From Polaribacter reichenbachii (GTDB lineage Bacteria > Bacteroidota > Bacteroidia > Flavobacteriales > Flavobacteriaceae): DNA of 64,000 bases. Shown here piece after piece: positions 9,401 to 16,475 of the stretch; the stretch's first letter is position 1, and every line of letters starts with the position of its first letter. The notes beneath the pieces were generated by a model, which saw only the letters and a program-made list of their open reading frames with translations, was not told the DNA's origin and did no database searches. The position numbers and the translations under genes were made by a program. Location of the stretch: assembly GCF_001975665.1 (NCBI RefSeq), contig NZ_CP019419.1:3455501-3519500 (forward strand), in the 5' to 3' direction.

Positions 9401-10479
9401 TTCAGTTCTCTAAAATATTTTTTTATTGTTTCCTTTGTTGCATCAGGGTCATTTTTAAAAAAACGGAAAGCTTGATCTATTGCTTCGTTGTCAATATATG
9501 TTACATCTTCACCAAGAAACCTTTTCATTCCTTCTTGATACAACTTTTGTAAACGGTCTTGTAAATCAAAGAAGTTATCATAATTTATTCCTTTCCAGTA
9601 AAATTTTAATTCATCTGGGTTGTTGGTTTCATCAACAATTTTGCAGAGAAATAAGTTTACTAGTTTGTCAAAAGCATTTTCACGTCCAGAAACATTATGT
9701 TGTCTTAAAATAGTAGCGAATTGATGGTATTTTCCTTGAATATCATTACTACTTATAGTACTTAAATCTTTAATGGAATATTTAGTCTTCCCAATATTAT
9801 AGGCAGGAATATCTTCTTCAAAGATTCCCATTGTAGCGAAGTCTTGAGCGTAAGTTTGCTTCCAAGCAAGAAAGATATCTTCTTTGTTTTTTTGTTTAGC
9901 GTCAAAAAAGGAAAGTAATTCTTTTCCTTCATTTTCTTTCAAATAAGACTCATTGTCTTTAAGAGTAATTAGATTATATCGAGATATTATTTTGTTATCA
10001 ATAAAGCCAGAAGCATACAAGCATAAAAATTGTGTTTCTCTTTTATTTGTTAGATAGCGAAATAATTGATCTCCATCTAGTTCTGTTTTTTTCCAATGTA
10101 GATCAAATTCTTTACCAAAAGTTTTACATTCGATAATCAATAGAACCTTATTATTGTTGTCTTTTACGACTACATCTGCCTTTCCTCCTCCATCTTCCTT
10201 TTTAATTTTTCCGTAACGTTGTTCTAATTCTAAATGGTCTGCTTTATATCCTTTTTTTAATAGATTATGCACACATTCGAATACAACGAAATTTTCAGAA
10301 TGATGAAAATTAGTTGTTGTTTCATCACCTTTTTTAATTTCTTTTGGAAAAATTAATTTTTTATTCTTAAAATCGACTTTAAGGATTGCTCCATTTTCAA
10401 ATTTTTTAGAATATATTTTCTTATTCTGTTTGAATTCCAGTTGTTTTAAAACGGTTTCAAAATTTTTAATATCGATCAT
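6469..10479 (-). CDS. Single-polypeptide restriction-modification-specificity enzyme (type IIG-like)
   Basis: 1336 residues containing all three activities. Residues 60-130 hold a PD-(D/E)xK nuclease (D102, E117-C-K119) resembling the type I HsdR N-terminal domain, with no helicase motifs after it. Residues about 380-700 are an N6-adenine methyltransferase: EGQFFTP at 423-429, SAM motif DYACGAGHF at 457-464, catalytic NPPY at 542-545. The last about 400 residues contain two type-I-like target-recognition modules, each ending in an IPVP strand before a coiled coil (KIPVPSPKIQSKIV and KIPVPEDLNTQKAY). It should methylate adenine and cut near a bipartite site. It lies between an XRE controller and a 70-aa gene, both with 4-bp overlaps. 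Confidence 0.9.
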   Translation of the reverse strand: MIDIKNFETVLKQLEFKQNKKIYSKKFENGAILKVDFKNKKLIFPKEIKKGDETTTNFHHSENFVVFECVHNLLKKGYKADHLELEQRYGKIKKEDGGGKADVVVKDNNNKVLLIIECKTFGKEFDLHWKKTELDGDQLFRYLTNKRETQFLCLYASGFIDNKIISRYNLITLKDNESYLKENEGKELLSFFDAKQKNKEDIFLAWKQTYAQDFATMGIFEEDIPAYNIGKTKYSIKDLSTISSNDIQGKYHQFATILRQHNVSGRENAFDKLVNLFLCKIVDETNNPDELKFYWKGINYDNFFDLQDRLQKLYQEGMKRFLGEDVTYIDNEAIDQAFRFFKNDPDATKETIKKYFRELKFFTNNDFAFIDVHNEKLFYQNAGVLLKIVKMLQDIKLKDTDEEHQFLGDMFEGFLDQGVKQSEGQFFTPMPIVKFILKSLPLESIIKDNENIPKVIDYACGAGHFLNEYAHEIKPIVKQHKETEIEKYYESIVGIEKEYRLSKVAKVSSFMYGQDDINIVYGDALAELPKINDNEYSVLVANPPYSVKGYLETLSEIDRKKYNLTNTISEKSYPNNNSIEAFFIEKAKQLLKPGGVAGIIYPLPNLTKGSAKSTSKTTNVYVSAREILLKYFDIIAIAEFGSGTFGKTGTNTATLFIRRKNENPAPAEHYKNRVNDWFKGDKTKEGVFKDEHLIIKYCDLQEIEFADYQTLLLNKPNNSLLETELFIEYRKDFDKWSDIINLKKSFSKKIRGLSAKTEIEIKRILKANKKARTQVQIKAIVKRIIPKRKESLLAEQELEIQKRFLSYIVEAEKDKIYYFVLASLNPQKVLVLKSPTTTSKIKEFLGYDWSAKKGNEGIKYLGGIKLEDLIEEDKDDDDGNVTLEEEDKRVLSNLFNLNNIETPLYDPKDKNNKEKINYLISQNFKGENFEIPIELEEHLSKVSLEKMLDFSRPDFNKSISLIGEKLYTEYVFDKHPYDRIENLLKDVIGNKTKIDKNEIKSKGKYPVITQESYKLISGYSDNPEPISDFPLIVFGDHSFTFKLIDFDFIRGADGTQLMKFENDLLTKYVFHYTNLIRVNSPKYERHYKYLKQYKIPVPSPKIQSKIVIECDQLDLEFKKAQEIIEKESTSRNELYHKIYNSDLPLKTIEQISIDTDYGINEGMNTKDIGYKIFRMNEIINGYMYDNGEMKHVDITKEEFKKYKLESGDILFNRTNSIEHVGKTGLFNLKGEYCFASYLIRIKVNVKKAYPEYINYIMNSNNFQTIAKSKASKSINQANINATKMKAIKIPVPEDLNTQKAYNKEFKIYETKINKAQSIIDGIKKSKEEIIIKYLQK

Positions 10480-10682
10480 TTATTAGAATTAGTATTTCTT
10501 TCAATTAGTAAATCCTTGACTTCTACATTTAGAATTTCTGCAATCTTATATAAGTCTTCTAAACTCGGTTGTCTTTTATTTTGAGCATAAGAGTGTACCA
10601 TATTGTAACTCTTTCCCAACTTTTCAGCCAACCAGATTTGTTTAATTCCTTTCAGTTCTAAAACCTCTTTTATTCGGTTCAT
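10476..10682 (-). CDS. XRE/Cro-type HTH regulator, probable controller protein
   Basis: 68 residues, almost entirely one helix-turn-helix of the Cro/C1 type (IKQIWLAEKLGKSYNMVHSYAQNKRQPSLEDLYKIAEIL). Size and position match the controller (C) proteins of restriction-modification operons, which delay nuclease expression after entry into a new host. The stop overlaps the ATG of the restriction-modification gene by four bases, so one mRNA encodes both. No C-box palindrome was obvious upstream. A role as a plain autorepressor is equally possible. Confidence 0.8.
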   Translation of the reverse strand: MNRIKEVLELKGIKQIWLAEKLGKSYNMVHSYAQNKRQPSLEDLYKIAEILNVEVKDLLIERNTNSNK

Positions 10683-10759
10683 TTTGAATTTTTTTTAATT
10701 CAGTCCACTAAAGTAAATAACATTTTCAATATACTCACTAAATGAGTATTAAAATTATC

Positions 10760-10870
10760 ATTCCGTAAGAGTGAGAAGTGGGAAAAGGCAAGCTCTTTTT
10801 ATTTTTTGAGGCACGAAAAAAATGAAATGTGCTTGACTGCGCGTTGGCTTTTCAGAGCTTGTGGCTAACT
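10760..10870. repeat. Right direct repeat flanking the restriction-modification cassette
   Basis: Partner of 6157-6262: the same blocks occur in the same order, with identical 30-bp spacing between ATTCCGTAA and AAGCTC. It lies 78 bp upstream of the XRE start. The rest of the gap 10683-11166 shows no gene; it is AT-rich with long T runs around 10960. Confidence 0.6.
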
Positions 10871-11166
10871 AGTTCATAAACACAACTTATATAAGTTTAT
10901 CCCTCTTTTTTAGTGGAATATACCTATACTATTTAATTTATTATTTGTGTTTAGACCTGTTTTTTTTTTGATAAATATAAACTTTAGTTTTTTAATGTCA
11001 AACTTAACAGGCTAGTTTTTATTAATAAGTAAAAATTATCCTATACTTCCCTAGTTTGTTTTTTAAGGCATAATTAGTTGTAATTACAGGCTTTTTTAGT
11101 GTTTAGTTTGGTTTTATAGTTAAGTTACCTTGTAAATTTCATTTAAAAATCAAGCAAATAGCATAA

Positions 11167-11306
11167 AAACACCACAAAAAAACCACCTTTCTATAGGTTT
11201 TGCTCCAGTTTGCTTCGAGTCTTGTTCGGAAAAGCATCTATTTTTAAAAAATACACCCAACCCTCACCCGAAGGAAACCCGAACAAGACTCGAACAAAAC
11301 CCCCTA
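11167..11306. repeat. Dispersed repeat B, copy 2
   Basis: Nearly identical to 12063-12201 over about 135 bp, from the CTTTCTATA-GGTTTTGCTCC block through CAAAACCCCCTA. Perfect 14-bp inverted arms, CGAGTCTTGTTCGG at 11216-11229 and CCGAACAAGACTCG at 11279-11292, bracket a 49-bp centre. It is followed 14 bp later by the 19-unit decamer array. Copy 3 is likewise followed by decamers, so hairpin plus array looks like one composite unit. Confidence 0.8.
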
Positions 11307-11320
11307 AAATCAAGAAAATA

Positions 11321-11510
11321 GGGTCATTGAGGGTCAGTTGGGGTCAGTTGGGGTCAGTTAGGGTCAGTTGGGGTCAGTTAGGGTCAATTAGAGTCAGTTA
11401 GGGTCAGTTAGGGTCAATTAGGGTCAATTAGGGTCAGTTGGGGTCAGATAGGGTCAAATAGGGTCAATTAGGGTCAATTGAGGTCAAATAGGGTCAATTG
11501 GGGTCATGTG
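11321..11510. repeat. Tandem decamer array, 19 x 10 bp (GGGTCANNNN)
   Basis: Exactly 19 consecutive 10-bp units with no indel. The first six bases are GGGTCA in 17 units, GAGTCA in one (11391) and AGGTCA in one (11481). The last four vary (mainly GTTG, GTTA, ATTA, AATA, ATTG). The array ends at 11510, one base before the -33 TTG of a promoter for the DUF6266 gene. A 10-bp period keeps every GGGTCA on nearly the same helical face. This could be a protein-binding array or a slippage-prone minisatellite. Confidence 0.9.
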
Positions 11511-11511
11511 C

Positions 11512-11542
11512 TTGGTTTTTAAAAAATTAGCTTTTAAATTTG
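11512..11542 (+). promoter_or_regulatory. Bacteroidota-type promoter of the DUF6266 gene
   Basis: TTG at 11512-11514, a 20-bp spacer, then TAAATTTG at 11535-11542, a full match to the Bacteroidota -33/-7 consensus (TTTG or TTG, about 19-21 bp, TAnnTTTG). Transcription would start near 11549, about 22 bp before the ATG at 11571. The decamer array abuts the -33 element. Confidence 0.65.
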
Positions 11543-11570
11543 GACATATTAATTTTAAAACCATTCAATT

Positions 11571-11861
11571 ATGGTAACATTCGAAAAAGGAATCCTTGGT
11601 GGATTTTCTGGAAAAGTAGGTAACGTAGTAGGCTCTCGATGGAGAGGTAAAAACATCATGCGTAGTTTACCCCAACGTGGTAAATACACTCCAACTACAA
11701 AACAAGAGGAACAACGTTTAAAGTTTAAAACCCTAATCTCGTTCTTGAGCCCTATTGTAGATATCCTAAGTCAGTATTTTGGGAGTCCGCAGGGCGATAA
11801 ATCGAGATCTAACTTGGCTACCTCCTATCATCTTAAAAATTTAGTTTTAAGTTTTGAGTAA
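11571..11861 (+). pseudogene. Truncated DUF6266 family gene
   Basis: 96 residues beginning MVTFEKGILGGFSGKVGNVV and containing GSRWRGKNIMRSLP, YFGSPQGDKSRSNLATSYH. These match the N-terminal half of DUF6266 proteins of Bacteroidota, which are normally about 200 residues (family knowledge from memory, not searched). Homology stops at NLATSYHLKNLVLS. Ten bases after the stop codon the sequence becomes repeat A copy 2, so the 3' half was probably lost at that junction. The family has no known function. The promoter and start are intact, so a short protein could still be made. It is the only gene tied to the decamer array. Confidence 0.75.
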
Positions 11862-11871
11862 TGAATAATAG

Positions 11872-12067
11872 GTTTTCTGACTGAGCAGTAATGATAATAC
11901 TGGATGTTTATTGGGTGAGATTTCTCCGCAAAGTCGAAATGACAGGGTTAAATTAATATTTGCTATTGAATTCATAAACTTTATTACAAAGATTTTTTTC
12001 GAAGCAATCATTTCGTTAGCAATTGGATTAGTAACTCCCAAAAACCGATAAAAAACATAAAAAAACC
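11872..12067. repeat. Dispersed repeat A, copy 2
   Basis: About 195 bp matching 2716-2909 with scattered differences, from GTTTTCTG through CCCAAAAACCGATA. It directly follows the truncated DUF6266 frame and runs into repeat B copy 3. A 94-codon minus-strand frame over it (12131-11847) is an artefact of the repeats. The stretch 11862-12569 holds only repeats. Confidence 0.8.
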
Positions 12068-12201
12068 ACAAATAAAACACCTTTCTATAAGTTTTGCTCC
12101 AGTTTGCTTCGAGTCTTGTTCGGAAAAGCATCTATTTTTAAAAAATACACCCAACCCTCACCCGAAGGAAACCCGAACAAGACTCGAACAAAACCCCCTA
12201 T
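12063..12201. repeat. Dispersed repeat B, copy 3
   Basis: Nearly identical to 11167-11306, with the same perfect 14-bp arms: CGAGTCTTGTTCGG at 12110-12123 and CCGAACAAGACTCG at 12173-12186. It is followed 13 bp later by a short GTGTCA decamer array. A + B lie in the same order and orientation as at 2716-3026. Confidence 0.8.
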
Positions 12202-12214
12202 AATCGCGCTTTTG

Positions 12215-12268
12215 GTGTCAACTAGTGTCAGGTAGTGTCATATGGTGTCAAATAGAGTCATTTGGTGT
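12215..12268. repeat. Short tandem decamer array (GTGTCANNNN)
   Basis: Units begin at 12215, 12225, 12235, 12245, 12255 and a degenerate one at 12265. The first six bases are GTGTCA four times, then GAGTCA and GTGTTA. The period and the TCA core are those of the 11321 array, but the second base is T rather than G. It occupies the same position relative to repeat B. No promoter or ORF follows directly. Confidence 0.75.
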
Positions 12269-12366
12269 TACTATTTTTTTGCTTTTTGTGGAGTAGGTTT
12301 TGGGTTTGATGTATGATATATAGTGCTGATTGTTTGATGTTTAGAATATAGATTATTAGATTATAA

Positions 12367-12450
12367 GTTTTCTATTTGCGTAGAGAATATAGTATTGGAT
12401 GTTTGTTGATTGAGATTTCTCCATAAAGTCGAAATGACAGGCTTGGATTA
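12367..12450. repeat. Dispersed repeat A, partial copy 3
   Basis: It matches the first half of repeat A (GTTTTCT, then GGATGTTTGTTGATTGAGATTTCTCC-TAAAGTCGAAATGACAGG in segments). It is followed at about 12495-12530 by GATTGCTACGTTGTAAC-CTCCTCGCAATGA, another typical flavobacterial intergenic repeat. Both lie downstream of the metallo-hydrolase gene and may be transcribed as its 3' end. Confidence 0.6.
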
Positions 12451-12569
12451 TTACCTCTTTTTGGCTAAACAATCTTGCTGTTTGAAGTTTGAGATTGCTA
12501 CGTTGTAACCTCCTCGCAATGAAGGGTGTTCATACTATGACAGGTATCATCAAAATAACGTTATAATTA

Positions 12570-13703
12570 CTACCACCAAGCACTACTACTCACCTCTTTT
12601 ATATCATCAATAAAAAATACTTCACCAATTTTTGGAGTTCTGATGTTTACCTTTAATTCCTTTGCTTTTTTGGTAACCCGTTCTATAGGATCTGTCCAAG
12701 TGTGCATTGCCAATTTAAATGCACCCCAATGAATGGGCATCATTTGTTGGGCTTTAAGATCGATACTGGCTTGTACGGTTTCTTCTGGAAACATGTGTAT
12801 CTCTGGCCACATTTTATTGTACTGACCACATTCTATCATGGCAAAATCAAAAGGACCGTATTTATCACCTATCAATTTAAAATGATTGGCATAACCACTA
12901 TCTCCGCTAAAAAAGTAATTTTCGGTATCTGATTGAATTACCCAAGAACTCCATAAGGTTTTGGTTCGGTCTGTTAAACCTCTACCCGAAAAGTGCTGTG
13001 CAGGTGTACAAACAAAATTTAAATCGGCAAAGGCTACTTCTTGCCACCAATCTAATTCTGTTATTTGCGTTTTTGGTATGCCCCAAGCTTCTAAATGCAC
13101 GCCCACGCCTAAGGGTGTATAGAAATGCTTTACTTTGTTTTTTAAGGCTTTTACAGAACCATAATCTAAATGATCGTAATGATCATGAGAAATTAAAACT
13201 GCATCGATTTGTGGCAGTTTTTCTATAGCAATGGGTAATTCTTTACTAAAACGTGCACTCCCTAATTGTTCTAAAGGTGCTGGTACTTTACCAAACATCG
13301 GGTCTATTAATACCGTTTTATTGTTAATTTGCAATAAAAAAGTAGAATGCCCAAACCATACAAAACGCGTTGGCCCTTTATAGTTGGCAATATTTAGAGA
13401 ATCTATTTTAGTTACCTCTATATTTTCTTTGGGTATGGTGTTGGGTTGCCCTTTAAAATAGCCTATTAAACTTGTAGTCATATCTTTTAGGCTCATGTCT
13501 AATTTTACGGCATTGGTATTTACAAACTTACCGTCTTTATAATTTTTAGAGGTTTTATATAAAGCTTGTTGCTCTTTGGATGCTTTGCCCCCAAACTGCG
13601 GACTTAAATTTACAAATAGCACAACAATTAATACAAAAACAAGTAGCATTGCGATAATAGTATAGGTCATTCTTTTTAAAAATTTCTTAATGTGATGTTT
13701 CAT
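12570..13703 (-). CDS. Membrane-anchored MBL-fold metallo-hydrolase (UlaG/NAPE-PLD-like)
   Basis: 377 residues from the ATG at 13703; a TTG five codons upstream is less likely. Residues 13-32 are a transmembrane anchor. The metallo-beta-lactamase signature H173-D-H175-Y-D177-H178 follows FVWFGHSTFLLQ, and further metal ligands are likely in TPAQHFSGRG and FSGDSGYANHF and in the MPIHWGAFKLAMH segment. The overall layout resembles NAPE-PLD-like/UlaG-like hydrolases acting on phosphodiester or ester lipids at the membrane. It is the last gene of a kefF-kefC-MBL run, 27 bp after the antiporter. The substrate is unknown. Confidence 0.8.
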   Translation of the reverse strand: MKHHIKKFLKRMTYTIIAMLLVFVLIVVLFVNLSPQFGGKASKEQQALYKTSKNYKDGKFVNTNAVKLDMSLKDMTTSLIGYFKGQPNTIPKENIEVTKIDSLNIANYKGPTRFVWFGHSTFLLQINNKTVLIDPMFGKVPAPLEQLGSARFSKELPIAIEKLPQIDAVLISHDHYDHLDYGSVKALKNKVKHFYTPLGVGVHLEAWGIPKTQITELDWWQEVAFADLNFVCTPAQHFSGRGLTDRTKTLWSSWVIQSDTENYFFSGDSGYANHFKLIGDKYGPFDFAMIECGQYNKMWPEIHMFPEETVQASIDLKAQQMMPIHWGAFKLAMHTWTDPIERVTKKAKELKVNIRTPKIGEVFFIDDIKEVSSSAWW

Positions 13704-13730
13704 TGTTCTGGTTTCCAATCTTAAAGCTGA

Positions 13731-15626
13731 TTACAACGTATAAGATTTGGATTTTTTTAAGGTTTTTCTGATGTGTTCGCTATCCCAATGTTTATCAAAA
13801 TCGACCACACCCCGTTTAAAGTCTTCATTTAAAAACTCCTCTTGTTGTTTTAGCTCTTCTCTAGCTTTAAAAATATAACTTTCGCCTCTATTGGGTTCTT
13901 GTGCCAAACGTCTTAAACTGTCTTCGTCGTACTTTTTAAAATTCTGAATCTGCCTGTTTAAAGTATATTTACGAAACCCCATTTTACTTAACACATCTCT
14001 AGCCAATAGTAAAGAAGTATCTAAAGATTCTCTATAAATATTGGTATGCCCTAAGTTTAACAACTCATAGGCATCGTATCTATTTTTAGTACGAATCATT
14101 AATTCTACATGCGGATATTTTTCTTTTACCAATTTACTAATGGCTTTAGAAACCCCTATTTTATTGGTAGCACAAATTACTATTTTAGCCTCTGCAATTC
14201 CTGCAGATTCTAGTAAATCGGTTCTGGTGGCATCTCCATAATAGACTTCAAAACCCATCTTTCTTAAAAAATCTACACGATTCGAATCGTGATCTAGAAT
14301 GGTAGCTTCTACTCCATGCGATCTTAAAAAACGCCCAATAGTACTCCCAAAATGACCAAAACCTACTAAAATGATCTTTTGTGATTTTGCAATATGATCC
14401 ATAGGCCTTTGTACAGATTCTTTGGTACCCATTCTAGGCAAAATTACTCGCTCGTTGACGATAGATATAATTGGCGTTAACGACATGGATAATGCTGTAA
14501 TTACCAACAACATGTCCATTTGTTCTTGTTCTAAAATATTTAATCCGAAGGCAAAAGAAAGCAATACAAAGGCAAACTCCCCTATTTGTGCCAAGCCAAA
14601 GGTTAGTAATAATCGTTGATCTAGTTTTAACTTAAACACCACCCCTGTAATGTACAATACCAATGCTTTAATTACAATAATAGCCACTAAAACACCACCA
14701 ATCATAAAAGGACTTTTGGCAATAACTATAAAATTAATCGAAGCCCCAACTGCCATAAAAAAGAGCCCTAATAATAAATTTTTAAAAGGTTCTAAGGTAC
14801 TTTCTAGTTCGTGTTTAAACTCACTGTTCGATAAAACCACACCTCCTAAAAAGGCACCTAAAGCCGGACTAATACCTACAAACTCCATTAAAAATGAAAT
14901 ACCAAAAACAATTAAAAAAGCAGCTGCAATAAGCAATTCTCGCACCCCTGTTTTTGCCACTTTACGCAGCATAGGTACAATTAAAAATCTACCTGCCACA
15001 ATGATAATAACTACGGATAAAATAATGGCCAAAGTTTGGAACCCCATGGGTAAATTCTGAATTAAACTCACAGAATTGCTATGGGCATCTGCGCTTGTAT
15101 TATGCTCTGGATTTGCCAATAATGGGATAAAACCCAACATAAAGATGACAATGATATCTTGAAACAATAAGATAGAAAATGCTGATGTACCAAAGGTGGT
15201 ATCCATTAAGCCTTTTTCTTTAATGGTTTGCATGGCAATGGCTGTAGAGGATAAAGCAACTGCCATAGCAATGACTAATGCCACTTTAAACTCAAACCCT
15301 AAAAGTGTAAATAAGATGTAAGCAACCAACATGGTACCCCCAACCTGTATGCCTCCCATACCTAGAATGGTTTTACGCATGTTCCAGAAGTTCTTCGGTT
15401 CTATTTCTAAGCCAATTAAAAACAGCATCATGACCACACCAAATTCGGCAAAGTGTAAAATATCATCACCCTCTTCGCCAATAAAACCAAAAACATAAGG
15501 GCCAATTAAAACCCCTGCTAGTAAATAACCAATAACCGAACTTAGGCCTAGTTTTTTGGCTATGGAAACGCAAAGAATTGCACCCGCTAAAAACATAATG
15601 GCTTCGAAAAGTAAACTCCCTGTCAT
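13731..15626 (-). CDS. kefC: Monovalent cation:proton antiporter of the CPA2/KefB-KefC family
   Basis: 631 residues. The N-terminal about 390 residues form 12 or so transmembrane helices of the Na+/H+ exchanger fold (AFLGGVVLSNSEFKHELE is a CPA2 hallmark). Residues about 410-530 are a TrkA-N/RCK nucleotide-binding domain starting KIILVGFGHFGSTIGRFL, followed by a charged tail. Kef systems release K+ in exchange for H+ on electrophile stress, acidifying the cytosol. The gene begins 3 bp after a KefF-like flavoprotein, the known partner needed for full activity in E. coli. The symbol is tentative, since KefB and KefC cannot be told apart here. Confidence 0.88.
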   Translation of the reverse strand: MTGSLLFEAIMFLAGAILCVSIAKKLGLSSVIGYLLAGVLIGPYVFGFIGEEGDDILHFAEFGVVMMLFLIGLEIEPKNFWNMRKTILGMGGIQVGGTMLVAYILFTLLGFEFKVALVIAMAVALSSTAIAMQTIKEKGLMDTTFGTSAFSILLFQDIIVIFMLGFIPLLANPEHNTSADAHSNSVSLIQNLPMGFQTLAIILSVVIIIVAGRFLIVPMLRKVAKTGVRELLIAAAFLIVFGISFLMEFVGISPALGAFLGGVVLSNSEFKHELESTLEPFKNLLLGLFFMAVGASINFIVIAKSPFMIGGVLVAIIVIKALVLYITGVVFKLKLDQRLLLTFGLAQIGEFAFVLLSFAFGLNILEQEQMDMLLVITALSMSLTPIISIVNERVILPRMGTKESVQRPMDHIAKSQKIILVGFGHFGSTIGRFLRSHGVEATILDHDSNRVDFLRKMGFEVYYGDATRTDLLESAGIAEAKIVICATNKIGVSKAISKLVKEKYPHVELMIRTKNRYDAYELLNLGHTNIYRESLDTSLLLARDVLSKMGFRKYTLNRQIQNFKKYDEDSLRRLAQEPNRGESYIFKAREELKQQEEFLNEDFKRGVVDFDKHWDSEHIRKTLKKSKSYTL

Positions 15627-15629
15627 AAT

Positions 15630-16226
15630 TTATATGGTATTAAGTTGTGAAACATCATTTAAAAAAGAAACTTGGTCAAAATCATCTAACGTTACATTGC
15701 TCTGTAATAAATCGATGGCCTTACCATATTTAATTTTAGATTGCTCTAAAATATCATCTGTTAATCGATGCGTACCCATTACTGCAAAAGGCGGAAAATA
15801 AGTCATATTACACAAATTTGCAGTTTGCTCAAAAGGCCTTAAAAACTGCCTAACTGTAAAACTGTTAATACCAGCAGAACAATACATGGCTTTAGAAGCC
15901 CCAGTAGTAATGGCGTTTAAACATATTTTACCCTCTAAGGCTTTCCCTTCTGGACCATAAGCCCAGTTGAACTCTAGTACCATATCTATCCATTGTTTTA
16001 ATAAAGGCGGACAGCTGTACCAATAAAAAGGATGATGCCAAATGATGATATCATGTTGTTGTAGCAGTTCTTTTTCTGCTTTTACATCGATATGAAAATC
16101 GTGGTATTGCTCGTACAAATCGTGTATGGTAACATTTTGTTTACCTCTAATATGTTCTATTAAAGCCGTGTTTACTTTCGATTTTTCGTACTTAGGATGT
16201 GCAAATAATACAAGTATTTTTTTCAT
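15630..16226 (-). CDS. kefF: KefF-like NAD(P)H:quinone oxidoreductase, antiporter partner
   Basis: 198 residues with a flavodoxin-like fold: VLFAHPKYEKSKVNTALIEH (FMN loop), HDIIIWHHPFYWYSCPPLLKQWIDMVLE and the AYGPEGKALEGK segment typical of the KefF/YwrO/YheR group. It is a cytosolic FMN enzyme that reduces quinones and, in E. coli, binds and activates KefC. The 3-bp gap to the antiporter gene supports that partnership here. It is probably first in the operon; nothing diagnostic of regulation was seen in the 250-bp upstream gap. Confidence 0.85.
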   Translation of the reverse strand: MKKILVLFAHPKYEKSKVNTALIEHIRGKQNVTIHDLYEQYHDFHIDVKAEKELLQQHDIIIWHHPFYWYSCPPLLKQWIDMVLEFNWAYGPEGKALEGKICLNAITTGASKAMYCSAGINSFTVRQFLRPFEQTANLCNMTYFPPFAVMGTHRLTDDILEQSKIKYGKAIDLLQSNVTLDDFDQVSFLNDVSQLNTI

Positions 16227-16396
16227 ATGGTTGTTGATCTGCTTAGTTGTAAATGTAGCCTTTAAACTCTTAAACTACTATTATTATTTGAGCTTCGAAA
16301 ATTATGAAATAAATTTTAGTAAAAATTGTTTATCCGATAGTAAAACTGCAGGTTATTTATAGCATTAAGCATACCAAAAGAAGCTGTTAAATTAAA

Positions 16397-16463
16397 AGAG
16401 GTTTGAATATAAAATATCCAAACCTCTCAACCTAAACCTGAGTCTCTCAAACTCCTCAGGTTT
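16397..16463 (-). terminator. Tandem hairpins ending the RND efflux operon
   Basis: Stem 1: AAACCTGAG 16434-16442 pairs with CTCAGGTTT 16455-16463. Stem 2: AGAGGTTTGAATAT 16397-16410 pairs with ATATCCAAACCTCT 16414-16427 (13 of 14, 3-nt loop), and on the minus strand is followed by TTTTAATTT. The first hairpin begins 13 bp after the stop of the outer-membrane factor gene. Confidence 0.7.
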
Positions 16464-16475
16464 GCTTTTATATGG

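Noticed and set aside
11210..11401. Plus-strand frame with a repetitive VSWGQLGS-like tail
   Set aside because: It is a translation of repeat B and the decamer array; a 10-bp period cannot encode a steady peptide repeat except every 30 bp, and no start context supports it.
11321..11510. CRISPR array
   Set aside because: Units are 10 bp with no spacers, and there are no cas genes nearby.
11847..12131. 94-codon minus-strand frame
   Set aside because: It lies entirely over repeats A2 and B3, has no family resemblance, and overlaps the DUF6266 3' end.
14650..15060. 136-codon plus-strand frame inside the antiporter gene
   Set aside because: It is antisense to a well-recognised transmembrane gene and its composition is that of an antisense shadow.
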